Numbered from the stretch's first letter, positions 1 to 5,450 are shown. The stretch: 7,676 nt of DNA from Clostridia bacterium (GCA_900770145.1 CAAGJL010000263.1:1-7676), one strand, 5' to 3'. Translations and numbers: made by a program. Notes: generated by a model from the letters alone, not told the origin.

Positions 1-26
1 CTGCATCAACAGCCTTATGAGCGCAT

Positions 27-66
27 AAAACTGCACAAGTAAAAACCATTTCATTTGTGCAGTTTT
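27..66. terminator. Inverted repeat, probable bidirectional terminator
   Basis: A perfect 12-bp inverted repeat (arm AAAACTGCACAA at 27-38, complement at 55-66) encloses a 16-nt loop. The stem has A/T runs on both outer sides, so it could end transcription in either direction. It probably belongs to a gene left of the window. No coding frame of note lies between it and the tRNA promoter. The loop is long for an intrinsic terminator, which lowers confidence. Confidence 0.5.
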
Positions 67-177
67 AACGAAAGTTGCAGTTTTTCGTATTTTTTCGCAC
101 AAACCCCTTGACTTTATCATTTTCGGCACACTTTGCACCGAAAAATAAAATAACCTGTGTCTTTTTGCAAAAACCAC

Positions 178-206
178 TTGACAAACAGGGCACGTTGTGC
201 TAAAAT
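178..206 (+). promoter_or_regulatory. Promoter of tRNA-Pro
   Basis: A perfect -35 box TTGACA (178-183), a 17-bp spacer and a -10 box TAAAAT (201-206; one mismatch to TATAAT) lie 25 bp before the mature tRNA 5' end. Transcription should start near 212-214, giving a leader of about 18 nt. The spacer holds a small dyad (GCAC-gtt-GTGC), and the leader has a 6-bp inverted repeat (CGTTTG/CAAACG, 215-220 and 227-232) that overlaps the first tRNA bases. Confidence 0.8.
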
Positions 207-230
207 ATTTTTCGCGTTTGAAACCGCAAA

Positions 231-307
231 CGGGGTGTGGCACAGCTTGGTAGTGCGCTTGGTTCGGGACCAAGAGGCCGCAGGTTCGAATCCTGTCACT
301 CCGACCA
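231..307 (+). tRNA. tRNA-Pro, anticodon CGG
   Basis: This 77-nt sequence folds as a full cloverleaf. The acceptor stem is CGGGGTG (231-237) with CACTCCG (297-303), containing one G-T pair. The D arm is GCAC/GTGC (240-243, 253-256). The anticodon stem is CTTGG/CCAAG (258-262, 270-274) around loop TTCGGGA, which gives anticodon CGG at 265-267. A 5-nt variable loop and T arm GCAGG/CCTGT with loop TTCGAAT follow. The discriminator is A304 and the CCA end is encoded (305-307). It decodes CCG proline codons. The gene has its own promoter and terminator, so it is a single-gene transcript. tRNA 3' ends are common integration sites, and the region just downstream holds gene remnants. Confidence 0.97.
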
Positions 308-312
308 AATAA

Positions 313-350
313 GGACTACTATTTTGATAGAATGGTAGTCCCTATTTTTT
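313..350 (+). terminator. Intrinsic terminator of tRNA-Pro
   Basis: A 9-bp stem (GGACTACTA at 313-321 with TGGTAGTCC at 333-341; one T-G pair) is followed by CTATTTTTT. It begins 5 nt after the CCA end, the usual layout for a stand-alone tRNA gene. Confidence 0.85.
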
Positions 351-415
351 GCTTTATGGGCTTTATCGGGTCTTTTTTCGGTGCATGTCCGAAAAACAGG
401 TCCGCGGGACAACTG

Positions 416-456
416 AAAAACGCCATCGCAGATAATTTTCTGCGGTGGCGCTTTTT
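416..456. terminator. Strong bidirectional intrinsic terminator
   Basis: A 12-bp stem (CGCCATCGCAGA at 421-432 with TCTGCGGTGGCG at 439-450; one T-G pair) has a 6-nt loop. It is flanked by AAAAA on the left and CTTTTT on the right, so it works as a terminator on both strands. On the minus strand it would end transcripts from the methyltransferase remnant. On the plus strand it is a second stop behind the tRNA. Confidence 0.75.
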
Positions 457-474
457 CGTTGCCAACAATATTTT

Positions 475-555
475 GTTGGATTTATGGGTAATCGTTATCT
501 TTGTGGGGGTTATCGTTGGATTTGTGGGTATTTCGTTATCCTTATGGGGGTAATC
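475..555. repeat. Four imperfect ~20-bp direct repeats
   Basis: Four head-to-tail units start with GTT and end with TC or ATC: 475-493, 494-514, 515-534 and 535-555 (19, 21, 20 and 21 bp). A partial fifth (GTTAAATTATC) begins at 556. Units 1 and 3 share GTTGGATTTRTGGGT. Units 2 and 4 share GTTATCYTTRTGGGGGT. The array is therefore also a 40-bp repeat copied twice. G-runs of 3-5 recur every 20 bp on the plus strand. It lies between the bidirectional terminator and the methyltransferase remnant. The period of about two helical turns resembles iterons or an array of protein binding sites, but no replication gene is visible. Confidence 0.7.
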
Positions 556-564
556 GTTAAATTA

Positions 565-696
565 TCACTCTTTCCAACCTGTCCTTTTTCTAACATCTTT
601 AAGATTATACGGCGGATCCGTCAATACAAGGTTCACCTTGACACCATCATCCAACATTTTTTGAAGGAGGACATCGGAGTCACCGAAAATTATTCC
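565..696 (-). pseudogene. Remnant of DPPY-type DNA methyltransferase
   Basis: On the minus strand, from about 696 to the TGA at 565-567, the frame reads GIIFGDSDVLLQKMLDDG and continues with VKVNLVLTDPPYNL. This is the pattern of N4/N6-amino DNA methyltransferases near the N-terminus: a GDS-type motif, a helix, then the catalytic motif IV DPPY (codons at 607-618). In the family this motif sits in the active site and contacts the flipped adenine or cytosine. Only about 43 residues fit, whereas complete enzymes are over 200 residues. The frame ends 13 residues after DPPY, and all downstream target-recognition and motif I/X parts are missing. Upstream of 696 the same frame is not family-like, so a frameshift or recombination joint probably lies near there. 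It is a non-functional fragment. The match rests on motif recognition only. Confidence 0.6.
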
Positions 697-874
697 TGAT
701 GAGGTTGATGAAAATATTGCCCAAAATGCGATTGCCGCTGAGATCAATCGGGGAACGGAAGAACTGTCGGCAAAAATGATTGCCAATGATATACTTTTGA
801 ATGATTGTATTTCTGTCCGCAATATCCTGAATAATTTTTGCCCGTTCAATGCCCGGTCCCGGATGATTGCTCAT
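680..874 (-). pseudogene. Small ORF with good RBS, possible gene remnant
   Basis: An ATG at 874 is preceded by GAGGAGG (880-886) with 5-nt spacing, a near-ideal ribosome binding site, and the frame stays open for 64 codons to a TGA at 680-682. The start reads MSNHPGPGIERAKIIQDIAD, a plausible charged helix. The part after about residue 30 is not recognisable and overlaps, in another frame, the start of the methyltransferase fragment. I do not recognise the protein. The likeliest reading is the intact 5' end of a gene whose body was lost or frameshifted into the methyltransferase remnant. An intact small protein cannot be excluded. The gene start itself is better supported than the rest. Confidence 0.35.
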
Positions 875-884
875 TATTTCCTCC

Positions 885-950
885 TCAGTCGTACTTGCCG
901 TATTCTTTCGTTTTGTCGAAATGCACATCGATATACCTTGTTATATCATA
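885..950 (-). pseudogene. C-terminal gene tail fragment upstream of small ORF
   Basis: On the minus strand an open stretch of 21 codons ends in a charged tail, YIDVHFDKTKEYGKYD, then TGA (885-887). That stop overlaps the GAGGAGG ribosome binding site of the next frame, the spacing of translationally coupled neighbours. The stretch is cut by TAA at 951-953 and has no start codon. It looks like the 3' end of a lost gene once co-transcribed with the frames downstream of it. The family is unrecognised and this is a tentative call. Confidence 0.25.
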
Positions 951-971
951 TTATTTCGGAAATTTCAACTT

Positions 972-1000
972 AAAAAGGCACGGATTCCCAAAACCGTGCC
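972..1000 (-). terminator. Intrinsic terminator of the oxidoreductase operon
   Basis: Read on the minus strand, the 7-bp stem GGCACGG/CCGTGCC (arms at 994-1000 and 977-983) with a 10-nt loop is followed directly by TTTTT (976-972). It lies about 130 nt beyond the last stop codon of the operon and just after a second, larger hairpin. Confidence 0.8.
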
Positions 1001-1003
1001 GAA

Positions 1004-1036
1004 AGCGGGAGGGCATTATTCCAATGCCCTCCCGCT
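1004..1036 (-). terminator. 14-bp perfect hairpin ahead of the operon terminator
   Basis: Perfect 14-bp arms (AGCGGGAGGGCATT at 1004-1017, complement at 1023-1036) with a 5-nt loop. On the minus strand it is followed only by TTTCGG, so it is a weak terminator by itself. It probably acts together with the T-tailed hairpin 3 nt downstream, or protects the mRNA 3' end. On the plus strand its right side is AAAATTTT. Confidence 0.6.
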
Positions 1037-1129
1037 AAAATTTTACCGCTTACGGTTCCCTCCCGTTTCTTGCAGTGCGACTGTCTTTTCCGATTTTCGC
1101 ACGAGAACCGCTTGGATTTCGGTTTTTAA

Positions 1130-2140
1130 CTATATCTCTTTGCCGCACGCCCTTAAAAGCAATTTATACAGGTTTAATTCGTAATCGTAAGAATAAGGAT
1201 TTTCTTTTCCCCGAACCAGTTCGGCAAAGTTTTTCATCATTCCGTCATAACGGTCGTATACGGCTGTCTGCCCCGTGCTCCACGGCTTTGACCAATCTTT
1301 GAAATTTCCCGTGGCATCATAGCATTCTGCATAACAAGTGTACTGACCGCCTTTCACACTCACTTCAAGCGGTTTGATCTCCACCGTTCCCTTTTCTCCG
1401 CAAATAACAAGCTGGCGTCTCATAAAGCCGCCGCACTCGTTGTCGCAGGTTTTGGCAAAGGAGACCCCGTTCCGATATTTGAATGCCACCATACCGTAAT
1501 CCTCGGTATGAAGCCCGTCAGGATCCGTTGAGCAGGAAAGGGGAATGATTTCATCCGGTTCTCCCTGAATCTGATATATCAAATCGATAAGATGGCAACC
1601 GAGGAAAAACAGCATTCCGCCCTTGAAATTTCCAAGCCACGCCCTGATTGCCTGCGTGTGCTTACAGTCCATATGCGCTTCCACCGAATAAATCTTGCCA
1701 AGCTTGCCGCTTTTGATATTTTCAAGCACTTCCCTGATTGCGGGATTAAAACGATACATATAGCCTGTGGAAAAGGTCAGATTTTTCGCTTTTAATACAC
1801 GGATAAGTTCTTCAAAGTCATCAAGTTGAAGCCCTCCCGGCTTTTCCATATGCAAATGCTTGCCTGCCTTTGCGACCATAAGCGCATATTTCGTCAGGTA
1901 CATTTCTTCGGTCTCTACTGCCACTGCCTCAATCTCACAGTCGTGAAGTATTTCCTCCACCGTCATCTCCCGGTAGCCCTCAAAAGCCTTCACCTGATTC
2001 GGAAATTTATCTTTCTCGTTTTCGGGAAACGCATAACCAACCACTTCAAATATGTCCGTTTGTTTCAACAGGCTTTTCCATATCTGGTTTCCGTGGCTGT
2101 TTGCACTGGTTCCGATCTGGGCAATCTTGATCTTTTTCAT
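1130..2140 (-). CDS. Gfo/Idh/MocA family oxidoreductase
   Basis: A 336-residue cytoplasmic NAD(P)-dependent sugar dehydrogenase or reductase; family members are about 330-390 residues. The start MKKIKIAQIG is the typical first beta strand of the Rossmann fold. Its glycine motif is unusual (IGTSANSHG, 9-17) where most relatives have GxGxxG. The conserved catalytic motif is HMEKPGG (97-103, with E99-K100-P101). The active-site segment is FKGGMLFFLGCHLIDL (172-187), where H183 and D186 occupy the usual catalytic positions. The C-terminal half has the beta-sheet substrate domain. It is the last gene of a three-gene operon and starts 21 nt after the preceding stop. The ATG is preceded by GAGG at a rather long 13-nt distance, so translation may depend on coupling. 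The substrate cannot be told; family members act on inositols, glucose, N-acetyl sugars and 3-keto-glycosides. Confidence 0.92.
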   Translation of the reverse strand: MKKIKIAQIGTSANSHGNQIWKSLLKQTDIFEVVGYAFPENEKDKFPNQVKAFEGYREMTVEEILHDCEIEAVAVETEEMYLTKYALMVAKAGKHLHMEKPGGLQLDDFEELIRVLKAKNLTFSTGYMYRFNPAIREVLENIKSGKLGKIYSVEAHMDCKHTQAIRAWLGNFKGGMLFFLGCHLIDLIYQIQGEPDEIIPLSCSTDPDGLHTEDYGMVAFKYRNGVSFAKTCDNECGGFMRRQLVICGEKGTVEIKPLEVSVKGGQYTCYAECYDATGNFKDWSKPWSTGQTAVYDRYDGMMKNFAELVRGKENPYSYDYELNLYKLLLRACGKEI

Positions 2141-2161
2141 TATTGTGACTTTTCCTCTCTG

Positions 2162-3136
2162 CTAAACCTTCAGTACGACCTTACCGATATTTTCTCCGCG
2201 ATAAAGAATATTCTGAGCTTCTTCGGCTTCCGTAATCGGAAGAACCTTATATATGGTAGGTTTTATTTCACCATCCGCAATCTTTTCCCACACCTCGCTG
2301 ACAAGGTTTGAAAGAATTCCGGCTTTCATTTCCGGGGTTCTGGAACGGAGCGTACTGCCGATAATTCTGATATTTTTTTTATAGATATTCTTCAGGTTCA
2401 CCGTAGTGCTTTCCCCTGCCAATGCCGCAATCACAATCCAACGGCAACCATACCTTACGTAAGGCAGGCACTCGCCGAGATTTGAACCTCCAAGGCAATC
2501 TATTGCAATATCAATTGCTCTTCCTGCGGCTTCCTCGTCTTTCAACACCGAAGGCAGGCTCTGCGTCCTCGTATCCACTACCAAATCAGCACCCAAAGAC
2601 TTTATTTCTTCCGGATTGCGAATAACTGTGGTGATAACCCGCAAACCAAACGCCTTTGCCATTGGAATGATAACGCTTGCAAGTCCGCTTGCACCTGCCT
2701 GCATCAGCAGCGTATCTCCGGCTTTGGCGCGTCCCTCCACAAACAATTGCAGATATGCCGTTGCAAAAGCTTCGGGAATTGCCGCAGCTTCCGCCATCGT
2801 ACAATTCTCCGGCACCGGCATACACATATCATATTTTACGGAAACATACTCGGCATAGCCTCCGCCGCCAAGCAAGGCGCAAACCTTGTCACCGATCTTA
2901 TATCCTGATTTTTCTTTTGCTCCGTTGCTCATTTCAACGATTTCACCCGAAACTTCAAGCCCCATCCAATCGGGGCATCCCTCTGGCGGGGGATAATCTC
3001 CCTCCCTTTGCATCAGATCCGCGCGGTTCAAAGCGGCATACTCCACTTTAATCAAAACATCGTTTTCGGTAAGAACGGGATTCGGAACCTCGTCCCATCG
3101 CAAGCTCTTATCTTCACATACGAGAATAGCCTTCAT
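2162..3136 (-). CDS. MDR-family quinone oxidoreductase-like (PIG3-type)
   Basis: A 324-residue zinc-independent medium-chain dehydrogenase/reductase, the normal length for the NAD(P)H:quinone oxidoreductase branch. The segment AALNRADLMQREGDYPPP (34-51) is the signature of the TP53I3/PIG3-like group, as is GSTLRSRTPEMKA near 260-272. The nucleotide-binding motif is AGASGLASVI (147-156); the usual AGASGVGxA is altered, with A replacing the third glycine. No zinc-binding cysteine cluster is present. It probably reduces an activated C=C or a quinone, or oxidises an alcohol, using NAD(P)(H). The ATG at 3136 is chosen because AGGAGG (3143-3148) lies 6 nt upstream; a longer in-frame extension to 3178 would overlap the previous gene and lacks such a site. 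It starts 22 nt after the first gene, so the two are co-transcribed. Confidence 0.9.
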   Translation of the reverse strand: MKAILVCEDKSLRWDEVPNPVLTENDVLIKVEYAALNRADLMQREGDYPPPEGCPDWMGLEVSGEIVEMSNGAKEKSGYKIGDKVCALLGGGGYAEYVSVKYDMCMPVPENCTMAEAAAIPEAFATAYLQLFVEGRAKAGDTLLMQAGASGLASVIIPMAKAFGLRVITTVIRNPEEIKSLGADLVVDTRTQSLPSVLKDEEAAGRAIDIAIDCLGGSNLGECLPYVRYGCRWIVIAALAGESTTVNLKNIYKKNIRIIGSTLRSRTPEMKAGILSNLVSEVWEKIADGEIKPTIYKVLPITEAEEAQNILYRGENIGKVVLKV

Positions 3137-3158
3137 GCATAACCTCCTGCTTAAAGTA

Positions 3159-4175
3159 TTAAAGATTTCTCCAATCAAATAACACCCCTATGGGGAATTT
3201 TTTATCGTTTACAAGCCTATCGTATACCGCTTGCGCATCTTCGGGAGAATGAATTTCGCAAATCATATCCTTAAAATTCAACCGTTTTCCTCTGATAAGA
3301 TTCAAAACGGCTCGCAAATCGTCCTTATCAGTCCAAAGCCCCGGCGATGATTCCGTTTTCGGACGTGCCATTGTATGCGCGCCTATGAGAGAAATTCCCG
3401 GTCCGTGTACCTTCCCGTAATAATCAATTTCAAATTTTGAACTCCTGGTACACCCCAAAAGTGCCACTCTGCCAAACCGCTTCATACAGTCGAGTGCCTG
3501 GATCAGACCTGCGCCAACCCCTGTGACCTCTATGCAGACATTCGCTCCGCCGTTGGTCATACTTTTTACTTTATCGGCAAAATCAGCCTCTGCAGGGTTC
3601 AGAGCAAAATCAGCCCCTACCTTGAGGGCAAACTCCCGGCGTTCTTCCACCGGATCAATCGCAATCACCGGATATGCGCCTGCTGCTTTTAACTCCTGAA
3701 CTGCAAAAATGCCAAGTATGCCAAGCCCCATTACTATGGCAGATTCTCCGATTTCAAGTTTGGTTTTTCGGATTGCCGCCAACGGAAAGGTGGCGATTAA
3801 TGCCATAGCCGCTTCCGCAGACGGCACCTCGTCCGGAATTTTCAAAACTTTATTTTCGCTGACGGTGATATTTTTCTTGTGTTTTCCCCAAAAGACAACG
3901 ACCCTATCACCCACGCAAACGTTTTTTACGGCACTTCCCGTCTCCGTTACAATACCGGCGGCACTGTATCCTACCGTTCTCGGGAAAACCGCCTCTGCGC
4001 CTTCGGAAAGATTGGGGGCGTTTCGCACTCCGATCAGATTTGCTCTTTCCGTACCTGCACTTATTGCGGAATATTCCAGACTTACAGTAACCTCGTTTGC
4101 CTTCGGAGGTAAACATTCCGCTTCAAGAAGTCCGACCGTATACGGTGCCGTAAAAACGATTTGTTTTGTTTTCAT
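3159..4175 (-). CDS. MDR-family dehydrogenase lacking zinc ligands
   Basis: A 338-residue medium-chain dehydrogenase/reductase with an N-terminal GroES-like domain (about 1-135) and a Rossmann domain with GLGILG (150-155). An acidic residue D174 ends the second strand, suggesting NAD over NADP. The segment SAISAGTER (36-44) stands where zinc alcohol dehydrogenases have a Cys ligand, and GYSAAG (69-74) replaces the GHE motif. Both catalytic zinc ligands and the four-cysteine structural site are therefore absent. This form is typical of MDR proteins found beside Gfo/Idh/MocA enzymes in sugar or surface-polysaccharide loci. It is the first gene of the operon. The ATG at 4175 has AAAGGAG (4183-4189) 7 nt upstream; an in-frame start at 4202 has no such site. 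The substrate is unknown, probably a sugar, polyol or sugar acid. Confidence 0.9.
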   Translation of the reverse strand: MKTKQIVFTAPYTVGLLEAECLPPKANEVTVSLEYSAISAGTERANLIGVRNAPNLSEGAEAVFPRTVGYSAAGIVTETGSAVKNVCVGDRVVVFWGKHKKNITVSENKVLKIPDEVPSAEAAMALIATFPLAAIRKTKLEIGESAIVMGLGILGIFAVQELKAAGAYPVIAIDPVEERREFALKVGADFALNPAEADFADKVKSMTNGGANVCIEVTGVGAGLIQALDCMKRFGRVALLGCTRSSKFEIDYYGKVHGPGISLIGAHTMARPKTESSPGLWTDKDDLRAVLNLIRGKRLNFKDMICEIHSPEDAQAVYDRLVNDKKFPIGVLFDWRNL

Positions 4176-4253
4176 ATTTATACTCCTTTCACAAAATTTC
4201 AATTCCGCCTTTTCGGGCAGAAACCCGGCAATTATAACAACTTTACTTCTTTT

Positions 4254-4282
4254 ATTATACAGTATTGCAAAATGCCGTTCAA
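4254..4282 (-). promoter_or_regulatory. Promoter of the three-gene oxidoreductase operon
   Basis: On the minus strand: -35 TTGAAC (4282-4277), a 17-bp spacer and a perfect -10 TATAAT (4259-4254). Transcription should begin near 4247, leaving a leader of about 72 nt that contains a short CGGG/CCCG hairpin near 4213-4226. It is interleaved with the divergent araC-type promoter. Confidence 0.7.
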
Positions 4283-4296
4283 TATGGTATACTGTA
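4258..4296. promoter_or_regulatory. Candidate operator: 8-bp inverted repeat across both promoters
   Basis: Perfect arms TACAGTAT (4258-4265) and ATACTGTA (4289-4296) are spaced 31 bp start to start, close to three DNA turns. One arm touches the -10 of the oxidoreductase promoter; the other overlaps the -10 of the regulator promoter. A protein dimer bound here would control both genes. The AraC-family protein encoded next door is the natural candidate. The assignment is inferred from position and symmetry. Confidence 0.45.
4265..4293 (+). promoter_or_regulatory. Promoter of the AraC-family regulator gene
   Basis: A -35 TTGCAA (4265-4270), a 17-bp spacer and a -10 TATACT (4288-4293) preceded by TGG, forming an extended -10. 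Transcription should start near 4300, about 40 nt ahead of the start codon. Its elements lie inside the span of the opposing promoter, so RNA polymerase cannot occupy both at once. Confidence 0.65.
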
Positions 4297-4340
4297 AAAA
4301 AAGTAATTATTCTGCAACTGTGCCGGCGGAGGTGATAAAA

Positions 4341-5099
4341 ATGCAGGATGGAAAAATTTACGTTTCGGAACTTTCCGCATCACAGCATATATTTTATAAT
4401 TATCATTTCTGCCGCGGAAACAGCAGCCGCAGGAAAACCCGAATCGGCGTGATCATAAAAGGGCGCGGAACCTACATCTATTTGAATAAAAAAATCAACG
4501 TGGCCGAAGGGGACGTCGTGTTCATTCCGGAAAATATTTATTGCTATTCCGAATGGCACGGAACCCCTGATATTAAAGTAATTTATGTCAGTTGTTTTAT
4601 GCACTATGAGCAATTTCGATATGAGCCTCAAATCATTGAGTGCGAGGAAGAAATCAGAAACGACCTCATAGAAATAGCCAATCTGTTGTCAATCGACTAT
4701 ATCAAAGAATTGGAAGCATATTCCTTGTTTTATAAGCTTTTGCAAAAAATTCTTCCGCAAATGGTTCGATCCAAAATTTCATATGATAAAACTTTGCAAA
4801 AAGCGATTGAATTTATTACCGACAATTGGAACCATCATTTTTCCATTGGTGATTTGGCAAGAAAATGTTGTGTCAGTGAATCTACTATTTACCATTTGTT
4901 TCAGAAAGAATTAGGGCAATCACCGAATAAATTTCAGAATTGCATAAAAATCAACGTCGCTATTGAGTATTTGGAAAAACAAAACTACTCTATTGCTACC
5001 ATAAGTCGCCTGGCAGGTTTTAATTCCGAAAATCATTTCAGAAAAGTCTTTGTCGGCATTACAGGAACAACACCCCTGAAGTATAAAAAAAAGAAGTAA
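4341..5099 (+). CDS. AraC-family transcriptional regulator
   Basis: A 252-residue cytoplasmic DNA-binding protein. The N-terminal part is a cupin-like effector domain: VIIKGRGTYIYLNKKINVAEGDVV-type strands (about 38-62) followed by FIPENIYCYSEW. The C-terminal 95 residues form the double helix-turn-helix of the AraC/XylS family. The first HTH is FSIGDLARKCCVSESTIYHLF with a following QKELGQSPNKF; the second is SIATISRLAGFNSENHFRKVF, then the conserved TGTTPLKYK end. The start at 4341 is chosen for a textbook ribosome binding site, GGAGGTGAT (4328-4336), 4 nt upstream. An open frame reaches back to 4161 but overlaps the divergent gene and its promoter. Such regulators usually bind a sugar or related small molecule and activate an adjacent catabolic operon, here the divergent oxidoreductases. 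The next terminator lies at 5279-5320. Confidence 0.93.
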   Translation: MQDGKIYVSELSASQHIFYNYHFCRGNSSRRKTRIGVIIKGRGTYIYLNKKINVAEGDVVFIPENIYCYSEWHGTPDIKVIYVSCFMHYEQFRYEPQIIECEEEIRNDLIEIANLLSIDYIKELEAYSLFYKLLQKILPQMVRSKISYDKTLQKAIEFITDNWNHHFSIGDLARKCCVSESTIYHLFQKELGQSPNKFQNCIKINVAIEYLEKQNYSIATISRLAGFNSENHFRKVFVGITGTTPLKYKKKK

Positions 5100-5278
5100 A
5101 CCGTAGTCCATCCGGGAAACTCTGATCCTTCCTATTGCATCGTTTGATTTGTTTTATAGCACCCATATTATATTCTGATTCCGCCGATACGCTCTTGGTA
5201 TCTCCATATGATGATACCACCCCAAGTCAGAGCAGCTGCGATTCCAATTTAGTTTCTATCAATTTCTGCGTTGCAACA

Positions 5279-5320
5279 CATAAAAACAGGGGGCACCAAA
5301 AGGTGCCCCCTGTTTTTATG
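5279..5320. terminator. Strong bidirectional intrinsic terminator
   Basis: A perfect 19-bp stem (5279-5297 with 5302-5320) closes on an AAAA loop. The core is CAGGGGGCACC/GGTGCCCCCTG with AAAAA on the left and TTTTT on the right, so it works in both directions. It lies 180 nt behind the AraC-type gene and about 150 nt beyond the end of the MerR-type gene, and is the main barrier between the two convergent units. Confidence 0.85.
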
Positions 5321-5391
5321 CAAAAGCGCAAGAGCCGACCCGCCGCTTCTTTGAGCCAGAACCGAATGGAAGCACGGGCAACTCCGTGAAC

Positions 5392-5413
5392 TCTACCATA
5401 TTTCTACCATATT
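5392..5413. repeat. Tandem 11-bp direct repeat
   Basis: TCTACCATATT occurs twice with no gap (5392-5402 and 5403-5413), just before the GC-rich hairpin at the end of the MerR-type gene. The function is unknown. It may be a slippage duplication or a small protein site. Confidence 0.7.
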
Positions 5414-5415
5414 AT

Positions 5416-5450
5416 GAAAGGGCGGGGCGCTTTTGGTGCTCCGCCCTTTC
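5416..5450 (-). terminator. GC-rich hairpin, likely merR-type gene terminator
   Basis: A 15-bp stem with two G-T pairs (arms at 5416-5430 and 5436-5450, core AAAGGGCGG/CCGCCCTTT) lies 20 nt past the stop codon of the minus-strand MerR-type gene. Read on the minus strand the stem ends in CCCTTTC with no long T-run, so termination may be partial. The 5279-5320 terminator backs it up. Confidence 0.6.

Noticed and set aside
117..308. 63-codon minus-strand frame reading GVTGFEPAASWSRTKRTT
   Set aside because: It is the antisense of tRNA-Pro; this peptide string is a well-known false annotation arising from tRNA genes.
332..553. Plus-strand hydrophobic ORF across the repeats
   Set aside because: It starts inside the tRNA terminator and runs through another terminator stem; its hydrophobic VGVIVGF-like pattern is a by-product of the DNA repeats.
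475..555. CRISPR array
   Set aside because: Units are contiguous without spacers of even size and are imperfect, so they are tandem direct repeats and not a CRISPR.
1106..1127. Small AACCG/CGGTT hairpin with T-run on the plus strand near the operon end
   Set aside because: Only a 5-bp stem with a long loop and no plus-strand gene upstream; chance is likely.
3709..4335. 208-codon plus-strand frame
   Set aside because: Lies antisense to the first MDR gene and runs through the divergent promoter region; Ser/Ala/Thr-rich shadow with no RBS.
4161..4340. Upstream extension of the AraC-type protein by 60 residues
   Set aside because: It overlaps the divergent gene, both promoters and the operator candidate; the GGAGGTGAT site fixes the start at 4341.
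5135..5389. 84-codon plus-strand ORF after the AraC-type gene
   Set aside because: It crosses a 19-bp terminator stem, has no RBS and no recognisable domain.
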